The translations under genes were made by a program, and so were the position numbers. From contig NZ_CP143624.1 in NCBI RefSeq assembly GCF_050038885.1, forward strand, positions 4,774,001 to 4,838,000: DNA of 64,000 bases. Reading direction: 5' to 3'. How positions within the stretch are numbered: the stretch's first letter is position 1; each line of letters starts with the position of its first letter. The notes under the pieces are model-generated. The model searched no databases. It had not been told where the DNA came from and worked only from the letters and a program-made list of their open reading frames with translations. This DNA is from Myxococcus flavus (GTDB taxonomy: Bacteria > Myxococcota > Myxococcia > Myxococcales > Myxococcaceae). This document shows, piece by piece, positions 33,791-44,123 of this stretch.

Positions 33791-35347
33791 ATGTTCTCCA
33801 CGCCGTCGCAGGTCCTCCGCCAGCGGGAGGGATTGCTGGCCGACACGCCGTTCCCCTTGCTGCTGCACGCGTTGATGCGGGAGGAGCGCACCTGCACGCT
33901 GGAGCTGAAGGTCCGCCAGCGTGAGAAGCGCATCGTCTTCGAGGACGGCGCGCCGGTGGCGTGTCAGTCCAACCTCCTCCACGAGACGCTGGGCAAGTAC
34001 CTGGTGGAGAAGGGGAAGCTGTCCGAGACGGACTACCAGAAGGCGCTGGCGGAGAGCATCTCCGCCGAGGTGCCGCTCAGCGGCCTGCTGGTGCAGAAGG
34101 GGCTCATCAGCCCCTTCGACCTGTACAAGCAATTGCAGGCGAACCTGGCGCACAAGCTGCTCGACTGCTTCCGCTGGGTGGACGCGAAGTACCGGCTCAT
34201 CGCCGACGTGGAGCCCCCGGACGCCAGCGTGCGGACCAACACGGGGCAGCTCATCCTCACCGGCGTGGCCAGTGTGATGCCCTTCGACGCGGTGGCCACG
34301 CACTTCACCTTCACGGACGAGCGGCGCTTCGGGCAGATGCCGGGCATGGAGGCGGGGCTGAAGCTGTCGTCGAAGGACGCGCGGCTGTTCCAGGCCCTGC
34401 GGCAGCGCCCCACCTTCGCCGAGCTGATGGAGCGCACCGGCTTCGACACGGAGGTGGTGCTCCGGCGGCTGTACGCGCTGTGCCTGCTGGAGGTCGCGGG
34501 CTTCGTGGAGGACGTGGACGCGAAGGCGGCGTCGCTCAGCGCGGCGAAGGTGGCCTCGCCCGCCACCGTGCACGCACCCGAGCCGGCAGCGCCGCCCGGG
34601 GTCACGCCCGCGGCGCAGGCGTCGCCCCAGGGCACGCCGTTCTCCGACGAGGACGAGGCCGCGCGCAACGCGCTGGTGAGCGCCTTCATGTCCCACCGGA
34701 GCAAGGACCCCTTCGCGCTGCTCGAGGTGCCGGAGGACGTGCAGCCGGTGCCCCTGCGCAAGGCCTTCCTGGCCCGGGCGGACCGCTTCTCCCCCTTGCG
34801 CTTCCACACGGCGGAGCTGCGCGAGAAGGCGGAAGCGCTGCTGGCGGCCTATGCCAAGGCCTTCGGCGCGCTCTCGGACGCGGAGCAGAACCTGCTGTGG
34901 CGCAAGCGGCGCGCGGCGCAGCGGGAGAAGGACAAGGGAACGCGGCCCACCACGGCCGAGCAGTTCCGCATCCGCACCGACCTGCTGGACGCGACCACGC
35001 AGTTCGACGAGGCGAAGCGCCGGCTGGCCGCGCGCAACCACGCGGGGGCCTTCGAGTACTTCGAGTACGCCTGCGACATCGACCCGAAGCCGCTGTACCA
35101 GGCGTACCGGGCCTACGCGCGCTACCTGATGAAGCCGGAGGCGCACGGGCGGCTGGCGCAGCAGGAGCTGCAGGAAGTGCTGCGCCAGGAGCCGGCCCTG
35201 GAAGAGGGCTGGGCCTTCCTGGGTGAAGTGGCCCAGGGCGAGGGCCAGTGGACGCAGGCGGAGGACGCGTTCCGCAAGGCGTTCAAGCTGAACCCCAAGA
35301 ACCGCCGCTACGTCGAGCTCATCCAGGAAATCGTCCGGCGAAGGTAG
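33791..35347 (+). CDS. DUF4388 / J-domain-like / TPR cytoplasmic protein
   Basis: The 518-residue protein starts at ATG 33791. The N-terminal 120 residues match the DUF4388 pattern (LLADTPFPLLLHALMREERT, then RQREKRIVFEDGAPVACQSN, LGKYLVEKGKLSETDY), frequent in myxobacterial signalling proteins. A linker of Ala/Pro leads to a J-domain-like helical block (about 300-370, KDPFALLEVPEDVQPVPLRK, AYAKAFGALSDAEQNLLWRK) without the HPD motif that activates DnaK, so it should not be a working co-chaperone. The C-terminal 140 residues are TPR repeats. It is the last gene of the co-directional set from the coiled-coil gene. The role is unknown, probably protein-interaction based. Confidence 0.75.
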   Translation: MFSTPSQVLRQREGLLADTPFPLLLHALMREERTCTLELKVRQREKRIVFEDGAPVACQSNLLHETLGKYLVEKGKLSETDYQKALAESISAEVPLSGLLVQKGLISPFDLYKQLQANLAHKLLDCFRWVDAKYRLIADVEPPDASVRTNTGQLILTGVASVMPFDAVATHFTFTDERRFGQMPGMEAGLKLSSKDARLFQALRQRPTFAELMERTGFDTEVVLRRLYALCLLEVAGFVEDVDAKAASLSAAKVASPATVHAPEPAAPPGVTPAAQASPQGTPFSDEDEAARNALVSAFMSHRSKDPFALLEVPEDVQPVPLRKAFLARADRFSPLRFHTAELREKAEALLAAYAKAFGALSDAEQNLLWRKRRAAQREKDKGTRPTTAEQFRIRTDLLDATTQFDEAKRRLAARNHAGAFEYFEYACDIDPKPLYQAYRAYARYLMKPEAHGRLAQQELQEVLRQEPALEEGWAFLGEVAQGEGQWTQAEDAFRKAFKLNPKNRRYVELIQEIVRRR

Positions 35348-35523
35348 ACGGGCGCCCGGCTGTCTGCCTGTCTTCGCGGCCATGTCTGGTGTCGGATTTG
35401 GCGCCATTCGTGGCCTTGCGGGGTGGTGTCTGTCTTGCGGGTGACAGTGGGTGCTTGTCATTGAATGTCAAACGTGGGTGGGGTTTTCCTTTTTGCGAGG
35501 GCTGCTGGGTAGTCTTTGACGCC

Positions 35524-36297
35524 ATGAGCAGCCTTCGTGAGAGGAATCAGTCTGGCCAGGCGGCCGTCGAGGCTGCCATTGTCCTGCCGCTGTTCGTCTT
35601 CCTCATCCTGGGCATCCTCCAGCTGGGGCTGATGCACCAGGCGCGGCTGCTGACCAAGTACGCGGCCTACAAGGCCGTGCGGGCCGGGGCGCTCAACAGC
35701 GCGAAGGTGGAGGAGATGGAGAAGGCCGCGCTCGCGGTGCTGCTCCCGTTGCTGAGCGTGCCGAGCGGCGTGGAGAACCGCGCCCACATTCCTCCGGTTG
35801 GCAGCGCCGCGGAGTTCCAGCGGAAGTGGCAGGACCTGCGCGGCAACCGGATTCCCAGCACCTCGCTCAAGCACGCGGAGGTCACCATCTGCGGACCCAC
35901 GCAGGGCGATGTCGGAGGCGGCGGCCCCGAGCTGGACTTCGATGACCCGAGAAACACCGCGCCCACCGGCTGGAGGGCGAGCCACCGCACCAAGCTGCGC
36001 GTCCAGGTGACCTTCAACTACCGGATGATCATTCCCTTCGCGGACTGGGTCATCTACCAGGCCTCGCGCAACCGCGATGTGCCGGCGCTGATGCGCATGC
36101 GGGGCAAGGATGCTCCCGTGGAGGAGAGCGCCGACCGGAGGGACCGCTCGGAGGCGCAGCTGGAGGAGGCCGCCGCCCAGCGCATCTACATCGCCCCTAT
36201 CCGCGCGACCTACACCATGCGGATGCAGTCGAACTTCTTCCTCAACCGCGCAGCCCTCCCCCGGAGCAACGAATGCGTCTTCCCATTCGCCTACTGA
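35524..36297 (+). CDS. TadE-like pseudopilin
   Basis: The 257-residue protein has a short basic leader, then SGQAAVEAAIVLPLFVFLIL: a prepilin-type site (cleavage before Gln) with Glu at +5 and a long hydrophobic helix, as in TadE minor pilins of Flp/Tad systems. The soluble part is large for the family (about 210 residues) and ends NECVFPFAY with two cysteines overall. It opens a five-gene operon (35524-39983); its 3' end overlaps the next gene by 25 bases. Tad pseudopilins are processed by a TadV/CpaA-type peptidase, and none lies in this window. Confidence 0.8.
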   Translation: MSSLRERNQSGQAAVEAAIVLPLFVFLILGILQLGLMHQARLLTKYAAYKAVRAGALNSAKVEEMEKAALAVLLPLLSVPSGVENRAHIPPVGSAAEFQRKWQDLRGNRIPSTSLKHAEVTICGPTQGDVGGGGPELDFDDPRNTAPTGWRASHRTKLRVQVTFNYRMIIPFADWVIYQASRNRDVPALMRMRGKDAPVEESADRRDRSEAQLEEAAAQRIYIAPIRATYTMRMQSNFFLNRAALPRSNECVFPFAY

Positions 36298-37844
36298 CCA
36301 TCCAGGCCCGGAAGCGCGCGCAGCGTGGGCAGGCCATCGTCCTGGGCGCGTTGTCCTTCCTGGTGCTCGCGCTCATGGTGACGCTCAGCTTCAATCTCGG
36401 GCACGCGCTGCGGCAGAAGATGGGCTTGCAGCAGCACAGCGACGCAATGGCCTACTCCATGGCCGTCCTGGAGGCCCGCGCCCTCAATTACTATGCCGTC
36501 AGCAACCGGGCCATCGCGGCTTCCTACGTCGCGATGAACAGCATCCATGCCTACATGGCGGCGTCGAGCGTGACGGGCGAGATGATGCGGGCTTCGGCCA
36601 AGAACTTCAACGCCATCGCGCTGATGGAGCTCGCCAGGTGCTTCTCCTGCTACACGTGCGCGGAGCACTGCGCCCACGCCGTCGAGGCGAGGCAGATTGC
36701 CGGTGATTTCAACCAGGCAGGGGATGACTACGACCAGAAGGTCCGCTCGCTCGAGTCCAGCTTCAACGCCGCGGTGCAGGGCGTGGACCTGATGGTCGAC
36801 AACCTCCACGCATCCCAGCGCCAGGCTCATGACCGGACCCTGCAAGCCGTCCGGGACGGGCGCAGTCATGGCTTGTCGCTGCTGACCGGGTACAGCGTGC
36901 CCGGGGCCAGTGACCTCTCGCAGGCCGTGGGAGGCCTCAATGCCAACGAGTTCAACTGCGCGGTGGATGGGATGGACTGCCGGGGCAGCGTCGGGAACTC
37001 GTCTCCGGAAGCGCTGGCGCGGGTGATGACGGAAATCGCCAACGCCACCCGCGCGGACTGGCCCGCGAACCGCGCCTACAAGTCGGACCGGCTCGGCGTC
37101 ATGAAGCCCACCTACCTGCATCCGGACTTCTTCAACGAGCTGCGGGACATCCCGGACCGGGGCTCGTATCTGGTGCTCGAGCACGAGGGGACGTCCAAGA
37201 CGGTCCAGGACAAGTCCGAGGTCAACAGCGGAGGGAAGCAGGGCGGCAACTCCGGGACGACGAGCGCCGCGCAGGAAGAGGGGCGCATCCTCCATACGTG
37301 GCGGCACGGCTTCTCCTGGATGAGCGACTACGAAGCGCGCGTCTGGAGTGACGCCGACGGCGGTGGCCATGAGCCGGACGGCGCGCACTCGGGCTCGCAC
37401 CGCTTCGAGGGCGTCAACGCGAATGCCCTGTCGGGCTGCGCCCGCTCGGGCAACTGCTTCATGAAGTTCCGCGCCAACCCGAGCTCGGACCGTGACTGGG
37501 GTCAGCCACGCGTCTACAGCTACCTCACCCGGCCACTCCGCGTCGGAGACCCCAGGCGGGCGCCGTGGGAGCTGAATGCGTCGGCCCAGGTGCGGTTGGA
37601 CCACGGGGCGCAGGGCTCGGGCTCACTCACGCTCGCGGCGCAGGAGGGCGTGGCCATCTCCAAGGCGCTCGTCTACTACCACCGCTTCGGCGCCAATGGC
37701 TGGCGGGAGGCTCCCAACCTCTTCAGCCCCTACTGGCGCGCCAAGCTGCACCCCATCCGCCCGGACGAGGCCGCGGAGGTGCTGGAGGCGGCGGGCAACA
37801 CCGACGCGTCGCGGCTGGCGCAGGTCCCGGGGGTGTCGCTGTGA
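36273..37844 (+). CDS. TadG-like pilus-assembly protein
   Basis: The 523-residue protein starts inside the end of the TadE-like gene. Its N-terminus RAQRGQAIVLGALSFLVLAL resembles the TadG-like N-terminal segment: a single membrane anchor, but without the +5 Glu of a true prepilin (Leu here). The large C-terminal part should be periplasmic; it contains paired cysteines (CFSCYTCAEHC near 130) and Asn/Gly/His-rich loops. TadG-type proteins anchor Tad machinery to the envelope. The stop overlaps the next start (GTGATG), so translation is coupled. No von Willebrand MIDAS motif is obvious. Confidence 0.7.
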   Translation: MRLPIRLLTIQARKRAQRGQAIVLGALSFLVLALMVTLSFNLGHALRQKMGLQQHSDAMAYSMAVLEARALNYYAVSNRAIAASYVAMNSIHAYMAASSVTGEMMRASAKNFNAIALMELARCFSCYTCAEHCAHAVEARQIAGDFNQAGDDYDQKVRSLESSFNAAVQGVDLMVDNLHASQRQAHDRTLQAVRDGRSHGLSLLTGYSVPGASDLSQAVGGLNANEFNCAVDGMDCRGSVGNSSPEALARVMTEIANATRADWPANRAYKSDRLGVMKPTYLHPDFFNELRDIPDRGSYLVLEHEGTSKTVQDKSEVNSGGKQGGNSGTTSAAQEEGRILHTWRHGFSWMSDYEARVWSDADGGGHEPDGAHSGSHRFEGVNANALSGCARSGNCFMKFRANPSSDRDWGQPRVYSYLTRPLRVGDPRRAPWELNASAQVRLDHGAQGSGSLTLAAQEGVAISKALVYYHRFGANGWREAPNLFSPYWRAKLHPIRPDEAAEVLEAAGNTDASRLAQVPGVSL

Positions 37845-38947
37845 TGCGCGCGGCTCGCCGAGGCGCCGCCGCCGTGGAGATGGCGGTGTGCATGCTCGTC
37901 ATCATCCCGGTGTTTCTCTACTCGCTGTTCCTGTTCGACCTGCTGCGCCACATGCTGGACTCGCAGGAGACCTCGCTCACCACCGTGTGGGACTACACCA
38001 CCCTCGACTACGAGAAGGAGCCCGAGCCGGTGGCGACGGAGGATGGCGGGACCACGACGGAGGCCTTCTCCGGCTTCGAGATGGCGCAGGCCTATTCGCG
38101 GTACATGTACTGCGACCACGAGTCGGGGCTCGACAGCTACGGCCCGGGCAAGGGGCCCGAGTGCCAGGACGACGAGTCCCACCATACCGACGTCGTCGCC
38201 CACGCCTGCTGGCTCAACCCTGGCGGGCAGCAGGTGTATTGCACGCTGGATGCGCAGGCCGTGGGGGCGTACGGCGTGTCGCTCCATCAGTCCTTCATGG
38301 ACACCTTCGGGCGCGGCGGCCTCATCCGCTGCTCCGCGCGCCTGGGCGTGCAGAACTACCTGCTGCCGGAGACGTTCCTGCCGGAGTTCTCCCGCGTGAA
38401 GCTGGCCAAGGAGACGCAGGACCGCGCCAACGGCGTCCACAACAACGCGACGGGCAACGGCAACTCCGGGACGCACGGCCGGGGCGACAACGTCTACCTG
38501 CTTCCCTGGGAGCAGATCGCCATCCTCACCGACACCTGGGCGCTCACGGAGCACGCCAACGTCCGGCCAGGCACGCCCGGGGGCAGGGGCCTTCACGAGC
38601 GCGTCATCCAGCTCTACCAGAACGACGACAACCCGGCCTTCTCGCAGATGTCCTCGTCGGTGGAGGGGCTGGTGGGTCAGGCCATCGGCTCGGGCCTCCT
38701 CAGCCCGGGCTTGCGGCTGCAGCCCCGGGGCTACAAGACGCCAGGCGACGACCCCCGCAACCCCAGCCTCGCCATCAAACCGCATGAAGGTGGCGGGGGC
38801 GTGGAGGAGGAAATCTCCCAGCAGGGAGGCACCCGCCGGGGCTACTTCAGCAGCGAGTGGCAGGACTGGGAGAACAACAACAACGAGCGGACCTATCAGA
38901 GCCGCGGTAACTGGTACCTGGGCTGCCAGAGGGCGGAATCGTGCTGA
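37844..38947 (+). CDS. Second TadE-like pseudopilin with large passenger domain
   Basis: The 367-residue protein starts at ATG 37844 (a GTG directly before it is possible). The N-terminus RRGAAAVEMAVCMLVIIPVF again fits a class IVb prepilin site with Glu at +5 and a hydrophobic helix. The rest is a long, polar, Asn/Gly-rich domain with several cysteines (CDHESG, CQDDES, CWLNPGGQQVYCTLD) and a C-terminal WYLGCQRAESC. A passenger this large suggests a tip or adhesive subunit more than a shaft subunit; this is inference. The stop overlaps the next gene by 7 bases. Confidence 0.7.
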   Translation: MRAARRGAAAVEMAVCMLVIIPVFLYSLFLFDLLRHMLDSQETSLTTVWDYTTLDYEKEPEPVATEDGGTTTEAFSGFEMAQAYSRYMYCDHESGLDSYGPGKGPECQDDESHHTDVVAHACWLNPGGQQVYCTLDAQAVGAYGVSLHQSFMDTFGRGGLIRCSARLGVQNYLLPETFLPEFSRVKLAKETQDRANGVHNNATGNGNSGTHGRGDNVYLLPWEQIAILTDTWALTEHANVRPGTPGGRGLHERVIQLYQNDDNPAFSQMSSSVEGLVGQAIGSGLLSPGLRLQPRGYKTPGDDPRNPSLAIKPHEGGGGVEEEISQQGGTRRGYFSSEWQDWENNNNERTYQSRGNWYLGCQRAESC

Positions 38948-39807
38948 CGGCCAGCGCGGCCTCGCGCCCCGCCGTTCGGATTCCCGCGCTGCTCTTCTCG
39001 GTGGCGGTGGCGGGCTCCCTCATCGGCTTCACCTGGGAGCATGCCGTCTACCGCGGCAGCGGAGGCACCCAGGAGGAGTGGAGTCCCCCGGACCTGACCA
39101 CGGAGGTCGCGGCGTCACCCCGGGGCTGGGTGCGCACGCCCGCCGAGGAGGCCATCCTCCAGCGGACGCTCGTCCACTTTCCGCCCTATCCGAAGGCCAG
39201 CCGCCCCGAGGCGCTGGCCGCGGACTACCTGGGGCCTGGCGCGCCCATGGCGGTGGCGTGGTTCTCCACGGAGGACTCGCCCAAGCAGGTGCTGGAGCAC
39301 TACGCGCAGGCCCTGCTGGCCAAGGGCTTCCCCGTCCTGCGCCAGAGCCACGGTGAGAATGGCGGCTACGTGGGCTACTGGAGCCCCGCCACCGAAGAGG
39401 TCCGGCTGGTCTCCACGCTGGCCCAGGGCGGAGAGACGCTGGTGTTCGTCTCCGCGGGGCAGGTGGGGCCCATGCTGGAGCGCGCGGCGGCGGTGCCCGA
39501 ATGGCTCCCCGTGCCTCCCGGTCTCCAGGAGACGCGCACCGTGAACTTCCACCTGGAGGGCGCCTCGCACCACGTGGTGACGGGCTGGCTCCAGGAGGGA
39601 GCGCCCGACGCGGCGGCGGAGCGCTACCTCGCGCAGCTCCGCGCGAAGGGCTGGACGGTGGGGACACCGGAGCCCGTGGCGCCATCCGGTGTCGCCTTCG
39701 AGGTCGTCCGGGACACGGTGAGCGGCCGCGCGCTCCTGCGCGAACGCGCCCCGGGCCCCGGTGTGGAGCTCCATCTCACGTTGCTTCGCCGGAGCGTTGC
39801 CCCATGA
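38941..39807 (+). CDS. Unknown exported protein of the Tad-type operon
   Basis: The 288-residue protein starts at GTG 38941, overlapping the previous stop. A single hydrophobic segment at residues 12-30 (VRIPALLFSVAVAGSLIGFT) anchors or exports it. The rest holds two similar halves of about 100 residues (VAWFSTEDSPKQVLEHYAQALLAKGFPV and VVTGWLQEGAPDAAAERYLAQLRAKGWTV), so it appears to be an internal duplication of a small alpha/beta unit. I do not recognise the family. The position between two pilin-like genes and the 4-base overlap with the next argue for a role in pilus assembly. Confidence 0.7.
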   Translation: MLTASAASRPAVRIPALLFSVAVAGSLIGFTWEHAVYRGSGGTQEEWSPPDLTTEVAASPRGWVRTPAEEAILQRTLVHFPPYPKASRPEALAADYLGPGAPMAVAWFSTEDSPKQVLEHYAQALLAKGFPVLRQSHGENGGYVGYWSPATEEVRLVSTLAQGGETLVFVSAGQVGPMLERAAAVPEWLPVPPGLQETRTVNFHLEGASHHVVTGWLQEGAPDAAAERYLAQLRAKGWTVGTPEPVAPSGVAFEVVRDTVSGRALLRERAPGPGVELHLTLLRRSVAP

Positions 39808-39983
39808 GGAAGTCCCTGCGTCCGTCGCGGTCCGCCCGCGGCCAGTCCATGGTGGAGTACGCCGTCGTCACCGCGGCGCTGCTGGGCTTCTCCACCATGG
39901 GGTGGCCCTTCCTGGTGCAGCTGCTCAATGCGCTGCACCGCTACTTCAACTCCATCTACTACGTCATCCAGGCCCCCATCTGA
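39804..39983 (+). CDS. Flp-type small pilin
   Basis: The 59-residue protein starts at ATG 39804 inside the stop of the previous gene (ATGA). It reads RGQSMVEYAVVTAALLGFST, matching the Flp pilin site: cleavage after Gly, Glu at +5, Tyr at +6, then one hydrophobic helix and a short polar tail ending YYVIQAPI. The size is typical for Flp pilins (50-80 residues). It would be the major or a minor shaft subunit of a Tad-type fibre. It ends the operon; the next gene is convergent. Confidence 0.8.
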   Translation: MRKSLRPSRSARGQSMVEYAVVTAALLGFSTMGWPFLVQLLNALHRYFNSIYYVIQAPI

Positions 39984-40007
39984 GGACAGGGGCGCCTGGA
40001 CGCAGGA

Positions 40008-41198
40008 CTACGGCGTCACCGTGGTGACGAACTCCGCCTTGCCACCGGCGACCTTGAGCACCACGGCCTCCTTCACCGCGTCGCGGTTGGCGTCCAGGGT
40101 GATTCTGCCCGCCACGCCCGGGAAGTCCTTCGTCGCGGCAATCGCGTCGCGCAGCGAGGGGCCGCTCAGGTCCGGCGCGCGCTTCATGGCCTCGATCGTC
40201 ACCCGCGCCGCGTCGTAGGCCAGCGCCGCCACGCTGTCCGGCACGCTGCCGTACGTCGCCTTGTAGCGCGCCAGGAACTTCTGGAGCACCGGGTCCGGGT
40301 TGTCCGGCGAGTAGTGGTTGGAGAAGTAGCTGCCCTCCAGCGCGGAGCCGCCCAGCTCGTACAGCTTGTCGGAGTCCCAGCCGTCGCCGCCGAGCAGCGG
40401 CACCTTGAGCCCGACTTCCCGCGCCTGCCGCGCGATGATGCCCACGTCCGTGTAGTAGCCGGGCACGAAGACGGCGTCCGGCTTCAGCCGCTTGAGGGAC
40501 GTCAGCTGCGCGCGGAAGTCCGTGTCGCCCTTGGAGTAGCTCTCGTCGCCCGGCACCTCGCCGCCGAACTCCTTGAACTTGGCGGTGAACACGTCCGCCA
40601 GGCCCATGGAGAACGCGCTCTTGTTGTCGCGCAGCACCGCGACGCGCGACAGCTTCAGGTTCTCCCGCGCGAACTTCGCCATGACGAGCCCCTGGAAGGG
40701 GTCGATGAAGCAGACGCGGAAGATGTAGTCGCCCTTCTGCGTCACCTCCGGCGCGGTGGACGTGGGCGTCACCATGGGCACCTTGGCCGCCTGCGCCTTC
40801 TCCGCCATGGCCATGGACACCGACGAGGCCGCCTCGCCGAGAATCGCCACTACCTTGTCCTGGGTGATGAGCCGCGTCACCGCCTGGGCGCCTTCCTCGG
40901 GCCGGCCCTGGCTGTCGTAGACGCGCACCTGGAGCCTCTTGCCCTTCACGCCGCCCGCCTCGTTGGCCTCGTTCAGCGCCAGCTCGATGCCGTTGCGCGC
41001 GGAGATACCGAAGGTCGCCTCACTGCCCGTGAGGCTGCCGACCTCGCCCAGCAGAATCACATCCGGATCCACCGGAGCGGCCGGTGCCCCGGCCGCCTGT
41101 CCCTCGGGCGAGGGCGCCGCGGGGGCGGGCGCGTTCTTCTTCTCGCAGGCCACCACGGCCAGGGCCAGGGTCGCGAGCAGCATCAGGGGACGGCGCAT
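40008..41198 (-). CDS. LivJ-like ABC transporter substrate-binding lipoprotein
   Basis: The 396-residue protein has a lipoprotein signal MRRPLMLLATLALAVVACEK (lipobox VVAC) and a Pro/Ala-rich spacer. A type I periplasmic binding fold follows: ILLGEVGSLTGSEATFGISA, GIELALNEANEAGGVKGKRL, ILGEAASSVSMAMAEKAQAA, then AALAYDAARVTIEAMKRA. Such proteins bind branched-chain amino acids or related small molecules for LivHMGF-type importers; no permease or ATPase is next to it, so it is an orphan component. It is divergent from the SUF operon across 185 bases. Confidence 0.88.
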   Translation of the reverse strand: MRRPLMLLATLALAVVACEKKNAPAPAAPSPEGQAAGAPAAPVDPDVILLGEVGSLTGSEATFGISARNGIELALNEANEAGGVKGKRLQVRVYDSQGRPEEGAQAVTRLITQDKVVAILGEAASSVSMAMAEKAQAAKVPMVTPTSTAPEVTQKGDYIFRVCFIDPFQGLVMAKFARENLKLSRVAVLRDNKSAFSMGLADVFTAKFKEFGGEVPGDESYSKGDTDFRAQLTSLKRLKPDAVFVPGYYTDVGIIARQAREVGLKVPLLGGDGWDSDKLYELGGSALEGSYFSNHYSPDNPDPVLQKFLARYKATYGSVPDSVAALAYDAARVTIEAMKRAPDLSGPSLRDAIAATKDFPGVAGRITLDANRDAVKEAVVLKVAGGKAEFVTTVTP

Positions 41199-41292
41199 CG
41201 GCAGTGTTCCTCCAGGGACGGTGGGGTCACCCTATCCCTCTCCTCCCCGCCCTCCAACCAGCGGCCCTTCAGGGAGGGATTCGAAATGCAAT

Positions 41293-41330
41293 GTGGACTG
41301 AAACGGTCCTGATTAATTAAGAGACTCTCG
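41293..41330 (+). promoter_or_regulatory. Candidate promoter/operator of the SUF operon
   Basis: An AT-rich stretch (GATTAATTAAGAGA, 41311-41324) stands out in this GC-rich region. It is joined to an imperfect inverted repeat GGACTG-AAA-CGGTCC (41295-41309). Being 54-91 bases before the Rrf2-type regulator gene, it is a good candidate for the autoregulated operator and promoter. No exact known consensus is matched. Confidence 0.4.
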
Positions 41331-41383
41331 GCGGCCCGGAGCTTCTTCGGCGCCGGGAACCCAGAGAGGAGACACCCGCACCC

Positions 41384-41898
41384 ATGCTCCGGATGAGCAA
41401 GATGACCGACTACGGCATCGTGCTGATGACCGAGCTGGCTCGCGCGGATGGTGACACGCGCACCACCCGTGAGCTGGCGGCGCGCACGCGCGTGCCACTT
41501 CCCTCGGCCAGCAAGGTGCTCAAGAGCCTGCTCCAGGCGGCGCTCGTGGTGTCTCACCGTGGCGCCAATGGTGGCTATGGCCTGGCGCGTCCCGCCAGCG
41601 AATTGTCCCTGGCGGAGCTCGTCTCGGCGCTCGAAGGGCCGGTGGCCCTCACCGAGTGTGGCGTTCACGCCACCGAGGGTGCGCCCTGTGAGCTCGAGTC
41701 CGTCTGCCAGGTGCGAGGCCACTGGCGCCTCATCAACAACGCCATCCAGGAGGCCCTGGGGCGGCTGACGCTGGCGGACCTCACCGCCCCCGCGCCCCGC
41801 GTGCCCGAGCGCCTCGTGGGCCTGGGGACACCTTCCCGCCCGGCGCCTTCCCCGGCCGCCGGCCATCCCACTTCCGCTTCCGCGACAGGAGTCCGCTC

Positions 41899-41902
<4 letters not shown>
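41384..41902 (+). CDS. Rrf2-family iron-sulfur regulator of the SUF operon
   Basis: The 172-residue protein has the Rrf2 winged helix (MSKMTDYGIVLMTELARADG, LAARTRVPLPSASKVLKSLL, GANGGYGLARP). Three cysteines follow at 92, 102 and 108 in the spacing typical of [2Fe-2S] or [4Fe-4S] binding (ECGVHATEGAPCELESVC). With cluster bound, such proteins repress suf genes; losing the cluster derepresses them under iron or oxidative stress. It is the first gene of the operon and its stop overlaps the sufB start (ATGA). The C-terminal 30 residues are Pro/Ala-rich and dispensable-looking. It corresponds to the SufR/IscR-type regulators found with SUF in many Gram-negative bacteria. Confidence 0.9.
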
Positions 41903-43335
<1,433 letters not shown>

Positions 43336-43337
43336 GC

Positions 43338-44123
43338 ATGGCGCTTTTGACTGTTCGCAACCTGCACGCCCGCGTGGCGGGCAAGGACATCCTCAAGGGT
43401 ATCGACCTGGAGGTCGCCCCCGGTGAGGTCCACGCCATCATGGGCCCCAACGGCTCCGGGAAGAGCACGCTGGCCGCGGTGCTCGCGGGCCGAGACGGCT
43501 ACGAGGTGACGCAGGGCGAGGTGCTGTTCGACGGCAAGCCGCTGCTGGAGCTGTCCCCCGAGGACCGCGCCGCCGCCGGCGTCTTCCTCGCCTTCCAGTA
43601 CCCGGTGGAGATTCCGGGCGTGGGCAACATCCACTTCCTGCGCACCGCGCTCAACGCGCAGCGCCGCGCGAAGGGGCTGGAGGAGCTGGACGCCATGGAC
43701 TTCCTCCAGCTGGCCAAGGAGAAGTCGAAGCTGGTGCAGCTCGACGCGGCCTTCATGAACCGCTCGGTGAACGAGGGCTTCTCCGGCGGCGAGAAGAAGC
43801 GCAACGAGGTGTTCCAGATGGCGGTGCTGGAGCCGCGCCTGGCCATCCTCGACGAGACGGACTCCGGCCTGGACATCGACGCGCTGCGCACGGTGGCCGG
43901 CGGCGTCAACGCGCTGCGCTCGCCCGAGCGCGGCATGGTGCTGATCACCCACTACCAGCGGCTGCTGGACTACATCGTCCCGGACAAGGTGCACGTCATG
44001 GCCGCGGGCCGCATCGTCCGCTCCGGTGGGCGCGAGCTGGCGCTGGAGCTGGAGCAGAAGGGCTACGGCTGGCTGGGCCTGGAGGGTGGCAAGGCTGCTG
44101 CGGCGGCGGAGGCACGCCGATGA
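43338..44123 (+). CDS. sufC: Fe-S assembly ATPase SufC
   Basis: The 261-residue ABC-type ATPase starts 2 bases after the sufB stop. It has Walker A GPNGSGKS (36-43), the Q-loop FLAFQYPVEIPGV, the SufC-specific signature FSGGEKKRNEVFQM, Walker B LAILDETDSGLDIDAL and the H-loop LITHYQRLLDYI. ATP hydrolysis by SufC drives the shape change of the SufBCD scaffold. All catalytic residues are intact. A short Ala/Glu-rich tail overlaps the sufD start. Confidence 0.96.
   Translation: MALLTVRNLHARVAGKDILKGIDLEVAPGEVHAIMGPNGSGKSTLAAVLAGRDGYEVTQGEVLFDGKPLLELSPEDRAAAGVFLAFQYPVEIPGVGNIHFLRTALNAQRRAKGLEELDAMDFLQLAKEKSKLVQLDAAFMNRSVNEGFSGGEKKRNEVFQMAVLEPRLAILDETDSGLDIDALRTVAGGVNALRSPERGMVLITHYQRLLDYIVPDKVHVMAAGRIVRSGGRELALELEQKGYGWLGLEGGKAAAAAEARR

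Noticed and set aside
35480..35523. Sigma54 (-24/-12) promoter before the Tad-type operon (GTGGGG ... TTGCG)
   Set aside because: The spacing between the GG and GC elements is off by one and the -24 element does not match TGGCAC well.
36273..37844. Von Willebrand factor A domain in the TadG-like protein
   Set aside because: No DxSxS metal-site motif was seen; only the N-terminal anchor resembles TadG.
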